A program made the position numbers and the translations under genes. Below, in pieces: positions 47,521-58,216 of a stretch of 64,000 nt of DNA. Every line of letters begins with the position of its first letter. Position 1 is the first letter of the stretch. The notes beneath the pieces are model-generated. The model saw only the letters and a list, made by a program, of their open reading frames with translations. It ran no database searches and was not told the origin of the DNA. The DNA comes from Notospermus geniculatus (lineage: Eukaryota; Nemertea; Pilidiophora; Heteronemertea; Lineidae), in the NCBI GenBank assembly GCA_002633025.1, contig NMRB01002521.1, forward strand, positions 6,998 to 70,997. The letters are read 5' to 3'.

Positions 47521-47831
47521 ACAGTTTTTTGTCGAAAGTTCGCTGTCAGGTAGTAACTGCCCAAAGACTATTCCGTGGAGGTTGTTAATCAGCTAGTGAC
47601 TGTATGACAGCAATTATTGCTGTCATACAGTCACTAGGGAGGTTTCGCAAGCGCCCGGTTAGGCCATACGACGACGTTTATCTATTGTTTGGGTATACCC
47701 ACACAATAGATAAACGTCGTCGTAGGGCCTAACCGGGTGCTTGCGAAACCTCCCTACTAGCTGAACAACTTCCACGGGATAGTCTTTGGATAGTTACTAT
47801 CTGACAGCAAACGTTCGACAGAAAACTCACG
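47517..47831. repeat. Long palindrome with an element inserted in its right arm
   Basis: The left arm (ACGTGACAG..GCTGTCAGGTAGTAACT..TCAGCTAGTGACTGTATGAC then AGCAA) mirrors the right arm, which continues ATTGCTGTCATACAGTCACT then is interrupted at 47636 and resumes with CTAGCTGAACAAC at 47757. Arm length is about 98 bp with a loop of about 3 bp. Confidence 0.85.
47638..47754. mobile_element. GGGAGGTTTCG fold-back, different core
   Basis: GGGAGGTTTCGCAAGCGCCC and its complement at the right end enclose ACGACGTTTATCTATTGT then its complement, with a ~10-bp loop. The terminal GGGAGGTTTCG is shared with 32251 and 54543 but the core is not. TA flanks both sides. Confidence 0.85.
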
Positions 47832-48338
47832 TGGAGCAGCGCCTTTAGGCTGCACAGGTTTTCTCCAAAGGCAGGAAAGGGTTAACATGGCTACATGTTC
47901 ATTTCATGAAGTCCACACCTGCTGCCGAGTTCAGAGAACAGCCGCCAGTTTGTGGTCGGTTTTATCCATTATAGCACGCCGATGCATTTGACTGACTCCG
48001 TTGTTTGTGTTACTGGATCCACAAGCTCGTATCCGGGCATTTCTGCATTATTCATATATAAATGGGCACAAGGGAAACGAGAGTGCCAGCTCCCCTTGTA
48101 ATATGTGAAATCAATTGGGGAAATTGAATTCTGTCGATGACATTGAAACTGGTCAGAGGTATTGTCAGCCAGCACGTACGGGGGTAAAGTCTTTGTATGC
48201 CGCTAGTGGGCCACATCATGTTATGTTATACACAAAGAGAGACAATGGGTCATTTTATTAACTTGTTGAAATTGATCACCAAATGGCAAGCGAGATTTGA
48301 AATGAAGTTCAGTCTTATTTTATCGCGCGGGGTTGGTT

Positions 48339-48806
48339 TAAAGCTGAACTGCATGAACAAAAAGCCCCCATGCGACGAGCAAGAGAATTTGTAATCCACC
48401 ACGCTGTCCACTCGGCCAACGAGCCAGCTGCCAGGGACACGATTTGTGTTTGTCATAGACGTAGGCCTTCGACTTACGTAATAATACTACGAATACGAGA
48501 AAACATGGGAATCTACCAACAAGTTCGGTGGCCGACGAATGGGGAAGACGGTGGAACAAACATAACAGAGCGTGGGTTCGATTCCCTGCGGGGTCGATTT
48601 TTTTTCTATCAAAAAAAAGTGTTCAGCAGGAGCTCACTAGAGGATGTTGACACCTCGACAGTTCGAAGACGAATACGGTGGCGCCTACCTGGCCTCGTGG
48701 GGTCTATCATGTTCTGAGCCTTCGTTTGAGGTGTTTGCAGTGCGTTTGCAATTCTCTTGCTCGTCGCATGAGGGCTTTTTGTTCATGCAGTTCAGCTTTA
48801 ATGGCA
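48339..48806. mobile_element. Fold-back with ~53-bp arms
   Basis: TAAAGCTGAACTGCATGAAC then AAAAAGCCCCCATGCGACGAGC pairs with the complement at 48750-48806. The interior holds a tRNA-like stretch. Confidence 0.75.
48523..48600 (+). ncRNA. tRNA-like sequence, probably a SINE head or pseudogene
   Basis: GGTGGCCGACGAATGG resembles an A box and GGTTCGATTCC (48575-48585) is a good B box, followed by a T run at 48599-48606 that could end RNA polymerase III transcription. An acceptor stem could not be paired convincingly, so a functional tRNA is unlikely. Confidence 0.3.
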
Positions 48807-49055
48807 TAGGATATACATGTAGTCTTCGAAACGACTTTACATTGTTAAAAGCAGGAAACCGAAATCAATCAAAATAGCAAAGCCAACTGTTGATATAGAC
48901 GCGAAGACGGCGTGTGCATGAGGAGGTGGCAGTACTTCATCAACGACAACAACAACAACTAAACGACACTACCACGCACTGAGGGACCACTTCCGAATAT
49001 TAGTTCGATTTCAAGTGAAAAGGAAGATTGCATGCACGCCTCACCTGGCTACCTA

Positions 49056-52020
49056 TATAACGTGAAATGGTCACAACTAGCCTACACGTCGACAAAATCG
49101 AAATCATTTTGAATGTAAATAGATAACCCGGTCTCATGACTGATACGAAACTATAACCAATCACTCGAGTTAATTAGTAGTTAACGTCGCTAATTAACTC
49201 CCATAACATCGCTAGAGTTTTTTTACTGCAATGCATCTTTACTCCATCTCACGATCAAGTCTGCTAAATCACGTGCTTGCCGCGAAGAAATGTACGCCTG
49301 GTTTTGTTTACTTGACATGAATTTGATCAAGGAGTACGGAAATTAACGGGCAAGGGAAAATTTATAGGATAATGATAGGAAAGAGAGTGTGAGTAACTCT
49401 GAGATGGTAATTAGTTCTTGTAATTGCTAGATCTTACAGGCAATTCCCTCAGTAGTTTCTTTTCCGAACGATTTTCTTTGAGATGTCACACAAGAGAGAG
49501 GATTGAATTGTTGCACATCACACGCTCTTCGTAAAGAAAGCGAAATGAATTTCATCAGTGCAAGTTAGTTTCCTCAGAGGGCCATGATATGCATACAACA
49601 GTAGTTCTATACGCCGCGGATGGGAACTACGGAATCCACGAGAGTCCGTGTTCAAGTTTGGGACCAGCATCTTGTCCAAACAAGGCCATCGACTGCGTCT
49701 TTAGCCTTGTACAAATCATGTCTTCTTTTGCGTTAATGCATAAATTATAAATGAGTCTGACCCGTACTTGACCTCGCCACGAGCCAATGAGAACTCGTGA
49801 AACAGGTCACCGTTCGGCACTTTCCCTTCTCATCCCGCACACATTTGTAACACGGATTTTGATTGGCACATCGATTTGCCTTCGCACACCGATGATAGGC
49901 TGAGGCGTCTGAGCTCTCAGAAGCGGGAAATGTGATGGACTCAAACCAGGCTAGATGGGCGTCAGGCCAGATAGACTGGAGAGAGTCAGATGGGGACCAG
50001 CGACTTCTGTGGAAACGTGCCTGCAGGCCTATCGATGTACAGCGAGGTTGAAAATGTTCTCGGCCTGCCCTGTAAAGATCATGTACTGGTATCCAACGTA
50101 TCAGTCACGGTCCACTCTCGTTACGGTTACGATAGGACGGGTCGTGGACAGTGCTCTGCACCAGGGCCTGCCCATTTCTACCGTAACCCCTTTATGGGTC
50201 CACGAAATGCATGTAACTCGTTAGGTTGTACAGCCAGCATAGGAGGACGGTATTGACGAGGACTCCCATGTTCTTTGACACAGCTATGCACCTCTGGTTA
50301 CATAACAGTGGGTGTGTCTTTGTCTTGTACCGAAAAGTTTGGGAGTTCGTCAGTCTTGGGGTCGAAACTTGGGCGAGTTATAGAGATATGCTGATTTTAA
50401 ATTACTGTGGCTTGCTTTTTCGCCAATGTGACTTTGATATCTTCCAATAACTTCAAGTGAAGTAAGTATTTTATAACTTCGCGTTCAGATAACCTGCACT
50501 TCCTCGTCACACGTTTTACCAAAAACAGATAAGCCAGCGAAAACAGATAAAACGCGAATTTAGAGACATTTTATACAAACATCGAGCAAAAAAACCTTCA
50601 AATTGGCTTTTTGGTTTTACGAAACAACCCACAGCACCTGGAATCGCCTCAGTTTGGAGAGGCCTAACCTCGGACATCGAAGAAGCTTAACAAACGAACT
50701 TTAAAACACATTACTCAATCAGTCTCGACAAGAAGCTAATCCAAGTGCTCTTGTAGCGTAATTGAAACAATGACATTCTTTGATCACCTGCTTGCCCGAT
50801 GTCCAAAGGAAAGCGAACTGCACTGCATCAAACCGACAGAAAACCGCACCTAGGCTTCACTGTTGTATGCACAATTACGCAAATATACACAAGAGCTTCG
50901 CGTGGCGTCGAGGTTGTAACAGGTTGATTAGTAGCCGTCAATACGGTTAGAATCCGGACACCCCATCCATCACGCCATGATAAAGGTGTTTTTCAGAAGC
51001 TGATCACGGGCTTATGATGCCGGACAATACATCATTGTCCAATACAGAATAAGACACTTCGGACAATGTCCTGATCTGGGATTAGGGAGTTGTCACCAGG
51101 TCAGACGAAAGAAAAAAATACAATTGACATGTCCCAGTATCGGCGATGAATTAACCTGTCATCACTCAGCTAATTCGACGACTGTTAATTAGCCGTGTTT
51201 TTTTCAGACTAGAGAGATGCTTGGCTCTCTTCGTTGCCTTCTGCAGCGTTAAAGTTCCTTTCTTGGTTTTGCTTGCTCAATTCGGCTGTTCTTTATCGTT
51301 CCACGTTCTTTTTGTGGTCACTACCTAAAATCCCCGCAGCTGGGCAATTCTCCGGTAACGGAATTACATTTTATGGACAATTTTCAACATTCATTCGCAA
51401 ATTTTTAAAAAAAGTTATCTAGTATAAAGTTATGTTCAACGGCCTAGTGAGAAATGACTCCCAGCATCAACTAGCATGCGCTAAAAACTGAAAGAATGCC
51501 ACACGTATGTGATGTAAGCAACGGAATTAATCAGAGAGTAATCCGTTAAGCATTAGAGTCCATTTCGTGTGCTCTTTTGTCTTTTAAAATGCATGCAAGA
51601 TATTCCGAGGGTCGTTTCTCTATAAATGCAATAAAAGTTTTCTTTCAGATCCATGTCTTTGTAACTGATCAATCAGGGTGACATTTGCTGATTCTCTGCT
51701 GGAGAATAGCCCAGCTCAGCTGCCGTTTGGCCGTGTCCATTTCTTTGCCTATATCATCTGAATTTGCAAAGACCTTATCGGAGTGGCGTCCATTGCAATC
51801 CTCCCTGTACGACACACACCAAACCGAGTCATTAGCGGTCGGTGGGTTTATCATCAACCCCTGATCACAGGACTAATGAAGTTAGCCTCATCCCTGATGA
51901 GTTCATGTCTGAGCTGTGTATCACTGGACAAATCACAAGAACGGGAAGGTGCTCCGAGTACGTCAATATCACCGCTACAAGGCCAATAATGGCGTGGCAG
52001 ACAATTAATACGTCTAGCCA
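49056..52020. other. Intron stretch, no gene seen
   Basis: No supported exon. Contains several ATTAATTA/TTAATTAG words (49140-49200) and GGACAAT..ATTGTCC pairs near 51023-51070. Two overlapping 88-89 codon frames at 49955-50256 are unrecognised. Confidence 0.4.
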
Positions 52021-52174
52021 CTAGGGCCGTATGCACCAAACGAAGATTATCTTGAACTCAGGTTGAGCCACAACTTTTCAATTGTTCAGGTTTGCCAGGG
52101 CATGACGCGACAATGGAAAAGTTGTGGCTCAACTTGAGTTCAAGATAATCTTCGCTTGGTGCATACGATCCTAG
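52021..52174. mobile_element. GGGCCGTATGCACC-ended MITE
   Basis: CTAGGGCCGTATGCACCAAA then CGAAGATTATCTTGAACTCA pairs with the right arm ending GGTGCATACGATCCTAG. The loop holds TTGAGCCACAACTTTT and its complement. Total stem is about 55 bp. Confidence 0.8.
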
Positions 52175-52857
52175 AAGTCAAAATCCAGAAACACATCCAG
52201 TAGCATCTCACCGACAACTTGGACATTTTCCCGAGAGCGCCACCGACTTTTTCAAAAAACCAACTTCTTCCCCAGGAGTAGAAGCCTTTCGCAACTTAGG
52301 CCAAAATCAAAGGAACAAGTCTTTGACCCATAGCAAGTGTAAACATCAAATGCTATTTTCGCCACCAGAGGAAGGTGGCCCTTCTTCCAGCACTTCACTC
52401 TGCTGCACACAACTTGCATGACTTGGCTTGGGGTTCATCTGTCTTCAAATCGGAGGGGTGATTACACTAGCGTTTCAAATTTTGAAAAGACATGGCTTTA
52501 GCAACAAGGTCTTACTGACAAGACCCGAAAGCAGCTTACTGGCGTAAAGGCAAATGATATTGTAACGACAACGTACTGTTCTGGTAATCAAAAGTTGATT
52601 CAAGATAATCTATGAAAGGTTTACCACGTACAAGACGGTGAGAAAGAGGATTTACCGGAAAGGTTGATGGATTTTTTCCTGGCCGAGGTTCCCGACGGAA
52701 ATTGATGCATTTTCGCAGCTACGATCTGACAAGGGTGATCATTCACCAGATAAGTCCTGTCTCATTATTGCGTGTTAACTCTGGTTTACGCTACACACAC
52801 AAGTAAAGAATCAAGGTCGTTTATAAGAACTTAAGCCACGGTGATGATGCAAGTCGG
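52175..52857. other. No gene seen
   Basis: No supported feature. Confidence 0.4.
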
Positions 52858-53064
52858 TGGATAGATTCGACAAAGCAGGACAGAACACCGGTGTAACATC
52901 TGCCAGTGTTCCCCATCTGTGAGTGTTCCCCTACTATTGTCTGACGGAATAAGCGGCGACTTGACAACAGGGGACACTCAGAGAAACATGTCGATCTATC
53001 TGACAGCATTTCACAAACAATAGGGGACACACTCACCCACAGAAACACTGGCAGATATAACACT
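52858..53064 (-). repeat. Inverted copy of the 38.2-kb repeat, single minisatellite unit
   Basis: On the minus strand TATCTGCCAGTGTTTCTGTG is followed by one GTGTCCCC unit, then ACATGTTTCTCTGAGTGTCC and CCGTCAGACAATAG, matching 38198-38452. Confidence 0.85.
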
Positions 53065-53292
53065 TCGCCTGGTTGATCGAATCGAACTTTGAAGCCCTCG
53101 TCGCCGGCACTGCTTCGAATACAGCCTAGATCTTAAGACGAGAACGACGAACAACTGTAGGATCAACTATCTTCCTATGTAGCAAGAGGCAACTTAAAGC
53201 CAGGCCCTGGTAAAACTGTTTGCTGCCAGAGCAGTTAAAAAGAAAGCAAGTGACTACTTCTTACAGCTGTAGATACTTGGGCGTCTAATTTT

Positions 53293-53383
53293 GGCTGAAT
53301 CAGTTAATGTCGTCCTGGGTACACCTCTTTATTACCCTGGGTATTAATGAGGTGTACCCAGGAAGACATTAACCGATTCAGCC
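53293..53383. repeat. GGCTGAATC fold-back
   Basis: GGCTGAATCAGTTAATGTCG then TCCTGGGTACACC pairs with GGTGTACCCAGGAAGACATT then AACCGATTCAGCC. The end (GAATGTCGTCCTGGGT-like) resembles the GTCACCC elements at 36.7 and 47.3 kb. Confidence 0.85.
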
Positions 53384-53514
53384 TAATTTTGGGTACAGCT
53401 GCAAGGAACCAAAATGTTCATAAGGTTGAACGGGTCTCAGACATTTCAGGGACCTCGAAATTGAAACTACGTCCATGGACATATTCGCAATGCTCTGGTG
53501 GGACATCATCCTTA

Positions 53515-53597
53515 GAACATCAGGGTTCTTAGTGCTCGCTCCCTTCGTGTTTGTGTGCGGTGACGAAGGGAGCGAGCACTAAGAACCCCTGATGTTC
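53515..53597. repeat. GCTCGCTCCC hairpin, copy 2
   Basis: GAACATCAGGGTTCTTAGTG then CTCGCTCCCTTCG pairs almost perfectly with 53564-53597 around a ~15-nt loop. It is the best-preserved of three related hairpins. Confidence 0.85.
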
Positions 53598-54542
53598 TCA
53601 GGGAGGTGAGGAATGCGGATGGGTGAGTTGGCTGGCGGTTTTGTCTTCAAAGCCATGGCGAAAGCACGATAAAGGGTAAGAAACCAGTCGACTGACGGCA
53701 CCCTCACTCTTGCGGAGGCTTTGCTTTGAGGAACGTTCCTGAAGTCCAACCCATATTTTTATTTCACCATGATTGAGTTTCCTCGCTGGGGCACTCACCC
53801 TGTATCGTCTCGTGAACAATTTGGAAATGAATCACGGGTTTCCCCAAGGAGAAAAAAAAAATCTAAGTTGTGACTCTAAATGAGGCATGTGAGGGGTACT
53901 CGCACGAAAAGAGCCGATTCACAGCACGAAAACAACTTAGCTGAAACTACATTGCATAACGCTTTGGCGGCAACATCAAAGGGATTCTAAAAATAATTGA
54001 CATTCGGGCTCATTAAGCTTGGTTGCGCTGTACAGCTTGGTTCGCTGAAGCCAGCGAAGCTTTAGTGATGAAGAGATCGATGGCTTTACCAGGATGGAAC
54101 TGCGTAGCTGAAAATGCAACTGGAGTTTGGAGGAATTTAGAATTAACGACTGTCCAATACACAGGTTCAAAGGGCGTGGTTGTGAATGATGGCCATGGGC
54201 AAAACCACGATATTTCAAACCGAAAAGAACGACCAAGAAAGGGCTAATAATGCAAAAAGGTGTAAATATCGTATAATCCTATGAAACAGGGTAAAGTACC
54301 CAGTATCTTGGGGAACGGCTGCCTTTAGAGTCAGGGTAGGGGTTAGGCTTAGGAGTAGGAGGCTTTAGCGGCTAAGGGGGGGGTCAGGTATCAAGCCAAG
54401 GGTATGGGATAGGGGCCAGGGGTTAGGATTCGTGGACGATATTCACCCCTTCAGCGCTAATAATGTTCCACCCTGATCTGAGGTTGTCGGGGATTCTTAG
54501 GCTACTGCTCCACCTGCGAGACGTTTCTCACAGGAGTTATTA
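53598..54542. other. No gene seen
   Basis: No supported exon. A GGGTTAGG-type purine-rich stretch lies at 54330-54430 without perfect tandem structure. Confidence 0.4.
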
Positions 54543-54685
54543 GGGAGGTTTAGAAATCAAACGATAAACGTAAACGTTAACGGCAACGTTATTTTCGTAC
54601 CGAAAATGCAATATAAAATCTGGTGAATGTGTAGTATGAAAAGTAACGTTGTCGTAAAGTTTACGTTTATCGTTTGATTTCTCCC
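54543..54685. mobile_element. GGGAGGTTT fold-back, copy 2
   Basis: It matches 32251-32399 (AAATCAAACGATAAACGTAA, CGTTATTTTCGTAC, AATATAAAATCTGGT in reverse) but has lost GAAAC in the right terminus. TA lies on each side. Confidence 0.85.
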
Positions 54686-55424
54686 TATAATGCAGTTCGC
54701 CCACAAACATAGAGAAGCAGCTGTAACAACCCCTACAATAACGTCGGGATGATGGTGCCTTCGGACTGATGGTGCCCTTCATAACCTTCATTCTCACAAA
54801 AATCCACCCGGTGTATGATAACTTGGGCCACAACTGTACACCAAACCCTATTACAAACCATCATTTTATCCATGTCGGTGTTTGAAATGAAAATAAATCT
54901 GTTTTTAAATGGATTTTTAATCGGCCCACCAAGGATTACATCGGAAATTTACAGTTAAATGATACGTTATTATATGAACTGGGACAGGTCGCGGTGTCAT
55001 GTGCATCAACAACGATCGTGCCAACGGCCAGCTTTTTGGTTGCTGTGGTAATCCGGGGAGACCGACCCTGGATGAGGATTGGATTTTCAAGATGGCCGCC
55101 TACTCTTCTCAGAAACCATCTTATGAGTGAGCTTGTGCGTGGATCATTTCTGGATTTCCCAGGAAACGACCCAAGATACGTGTAGCTACTGCTGAAAGAC
55201 ATCGTCTGATAGGTCAGTCTGAATTGCGTAGATAAAAACTAGTATATAGTAGGCCACCAGCGAAAAAAAAATGCAAAATAGACCGATACAATTTATTCGG
55301 AGGTAATCAGGGTTTCTTACCGTGCACCCGCACTCAAAACAAGTTCCATAACAGGCCAGTTTGACTTGTCAGGGAACAAGCAATGGAGTTGAGAAGAGCT
55401 GGTACATGTCATGCATGTACTTAA

Positions 55425-55828
55425 GGAGCCCGGTGGTGTAGTGGTGTTCGGGTCTCCGACTAGCGGTCAGAGGGTCCCGGGTTCGACTCCCACTGACTGG
55501 GCGAGACTTCGGGCAAGTCTCTTTGCCTCCTGGCCTCTCTCCACCCAGGTGTATAAATGGGTATCGGTCGAAAATGCTCGATTGTAGCGCTGAATGGGCA
55601 GCTCATCAGGGCCCATATTCATGAAACTACTTAAGTCTAAGTGTGACACTTATCCATTGTTCAACACAAAAGATACATGTAAGTATCACACTTTGACTTA
55701 AGTTTGTTTATGAATATGGACCATGAGTTCTAGGTTTCAAGACAGACTGGGGTTAAAGTGTAAAGTCGGATGAGAGCCTTTACCGTAGTTGATATCTAAC
55801 CCAAACTTTAAACTTTTTAAACAACTTA
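55425..55828 (+). mobile_element. tRNA-derived SINE, copy 2, split by a MITE
   Basis: The head (GGAGCCCGGTGGTGTAGTGG.., B box GGGTTCGACTCCC) runs to GGGCAGCTCATC at ~55608, and the tail resumes at 55723 with ATGAGTTCTAGGTTTCAAGA through ACCCAAACTTTAAAC. Alignment with copies 1 and 3 shows nothing else is missing. Confidence 0.85.
55609..55722. mobile_element. GGGTCC-type MITE inside SINE copy 2
   Basis: The ends GGGCCCATATTCATGAAAC and GTTTATGAATATGGACC pair. A small extra ACATGTA lies in the right arm. It must be younger than the SINE it interrupts. Confidence 0.9.
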
Positions 55829-55842
55829 TTCTGAGAGGTGCA

Positions 55843-55916
55843 TGCTTACTGCTCGCTCCCCCCGCCCCCGCATACCGATCTGTGCGGTGACGGGCGGAGG
55901 GAGCATTAAAAAACCT
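55843..55916. repeat. GCTCGCTCC hairpin, copy 3
   Basis: TGCTTACTGCTCGCTCCCCC then CGCCC faces GGGCGGAGGGAGCATTAAAA. The loop contains GATCTGTGCGGTGACGG; GTGCGGTGACG is shared with copy 2. Confidence 0.65.
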
Positions 55917-56454
55917 GATTAGTTCAGGATGGTACAACTGCCTTCGCTTCCTATAGCTACATCACCCCCCCCCCCTCGGCCTGTCCGTGGTCATTCCCTT
56001 ACAACTACATCGCGGGCTCGGATTTTATTGCTGGTCATAGACCACAGGAAAATCGTTTGAGAAGCCGAGACAGGTGTCCGGTGCGGAAGCAGATCATTGC
56101 ATCAATTTGTCAAGAACGAACCGTTTGATACGGTCAATGTTTTGAGCAAAACATCACATCTTCATATCAATGCTTTATATCAGTTGAGTGTTTTTGTTGG
56201 AGGTCCGTGATTTTATTCAACCGTAGTTCTGGACGCTGAATCAACTAATTTATCAACTACGGTGACTAATAGTTCATAGGTGATTAATTATTAAAGCGAA
56301 ACAATTATATGAATTTCCACAACCGATATGTTGCGAGAGTTTGCCCTTTTTGTTTGAGTTTTAGAGTAATGAATCCGCAGAGCAAAGAGAATATTTTGTT
56401 ATTTCATTTGGTTTTGGAAGTAAAGGTGATTATGAGAATAAATAGAGGTTCTTC

Positions 56455-56625
56455 ACGTGACGTCATATTTCCATGACGACACGATGCCGCCATATTGGCC
56501 GTCAAAATGTCGAGCGACATCACGGCATGAACACAGCGTTGACACACTGATCCTGACGTTAAAATGTCATGGCGTGATAGTTTTGACGTCATCGCCGGCC
56601 ATTTGTCGGCCAACATGGCCGATTC
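56455..56625. promoter_or_regulatory. CRE- and YY1-like motif cluster in Hox4 intron
   Basis: CACGTGACGTCATATTTCC near 56456 and TTTGACGTCATCGCC near 56583 each contain the full cyclic-AMP response element core TGACGTCA. Between them lie GCCGCCATATTGGCC and, later, CGGCCATTTGTCGGCC and AACATGGCCG, which resemble YY1-type sites. Promoter or enhancer function is only suggested by the motif density. Confidence 0.3.
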
Positions 56626-57103
56626 TAACCCCTACAATAATCATCGTTAGGTCCCTCCGACAAGAAAGGTACTGCAAAATCTCCTGCTGATTACGTACAT
56701 TGTAGGCCTATCTCTTAAATATCTCTATTTAATATTTGTCTCTACATGTACATAAACTCCAATGCAATATTCATGCTACTATAAATGGCCATAAAAATGC
56801 CATTTTATGACCTTGAGAGTTTGAATACCTGTCCAGGAAATATGTTACCAGATCGTGATATAATGCTTGGTGAATAAATCTGATAAATTGAGGTATCAAT
56901 GAATGAACCGGTTTGCGACATTGTGACTAGTTCCATACAGTAGTACACATATTTGATTGATCGGTGACAGAGGTATTCGCTAGTTTGGTGCAGGACGGAT
57001 GTGTTCACAGGTAAAACCTTCCCTTGAGAAACGTAGAAGGGTACGTTACACGATAAAAAAGTGATTTTTTTTAGTGAAACGGGCTGGAAAATACAAGTAG
57101 GTA

Positions 57104-57297
57104 TAAACCAGCACAGAGTGATCCCACAATAAATAGAACAGCCAAAGTAGTCTATTGTTATTATTCACTAATTTGGCTTTACAATAGGCCTGTCACAGTC
57201 AGTCTTTTTAGGGAATAGGACCAAAACAGTACACGGAGGTGGTGACAAAAGACCCAGGCATTCTGGCAGTTGTCCTCTGTTACTCTGTGCTGGTTTA
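57104..57297. mobile_element. Fold-back with ATAAACCAGCACAGAGT ends
   Basis: TATAAACCAGCACAGAGT at 57110 pairs with ACTCTGTGCTGGTTTAT at 57281. It abuts the TTAA-type element that follows. Confidence 0.6.
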
Positions 57298-57610
57298 TGG
57301 GAGACTCCACTCATTGTAAACTTTTGAATTTTTATCAATCCATGGATACTATTGTCATGAGTTGTGATGTCACTAGTGTCAATAAACTGACGACCGTTGT
57401 AGGCCTATTGGTTGTACCTTTGCATTGAGCACATAATATGACATCACATCTGTGCAGTGGTCCCCTTGGGATGTAATTAAAATACTTAAAATGATGAGTT
57501 CGCTGATAGTTAAAAAATATGACATGTTGCAGATATCAATGAATTTGAATGTACATGTTTTAACGATATTTCGAAAATTCAAAATTTTACACAATGAATG
57601 GAGCCTCCCT
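57298..57610. mobile_element. TTAA-flanked MITE, copy 2
   Basis: It aligns in reverse with 11358-11698 (AGGCCTATTGGTTGTACCTT, TGGTCCCCTTGGGAT). The right flank is TTAA; the left has decayed to TTTA. Confidence 0.85.
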
Positions 57611-57614
57611 TTAA

Positions 57615-58216
57615 ATTTCCAGCCTCTTCATTTAAGAAGGTTTCCGAAATGGTCTTCGGAGAAGGACTGAGCTAAAGCATTATTATTACTGCAGGTTGTC
57701 TTTACTAAGGTGTCTTTAACCAGGGTTCGAATATTAGAGGCATAAGTCTCCAATAGGCCTGCAGATTGCATGTTGGGGCAGGAAAGACCAGCAGGCCAGA
57801 GGCTATATGCAATGCACAGCTGCGAAGCACGCTCCGCCACAGTGTAAATTTACTTTCCACATCATAATATGTGTATCATTCGATCGTAGATTAGAAAATC
57901 GCCTGTGTGATATATCAAGGATATCAAAAATGTATGGTCATTATTCATCGAGTCTCTTCAGGGTTCGTTGGTGACATGACGGTTCATCCATATTTCATGT
58001 AACAAAAACATGCAAACACACAAACTCTCCAATGGCACTGGGACGTCTTGATTTATCACCCATTAATGTGATCACCTCCTGATCGCATCATAACCTGGGC
58101 TAATGAATGCATGTAATTAGTGTACCAGATACAGATACGTGGTTTAGGGCCTTGTTATCTGACTGAGTGAAACAAAAAAATTATAGTCAGTGTGGTCAGC
58201 TTGATAAGGTACACAA
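57615..58216. other. No gene seen
   Basis: No supported feature. Confidence 0.4.

Larger units (their letters stand above)
45822..49055. mobile_element. 3.2-kb structure with ~235-bp inverted arms
   Basis: The left arm 45822-46073 and right arm 48822-49055 are diverged complements, sharing GTTGTTGTCGTTGATGAAGT, CGCGTCTATATCAAC, CCCTCA(C/G)TGCGTGG and TTTCCTGCTTTTAACAAT. The interior carries other fold-backs and no recognisable transposase. It may be an old transposon or an inverted duplication of a dispersed repeat. Confidence 0.6.
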
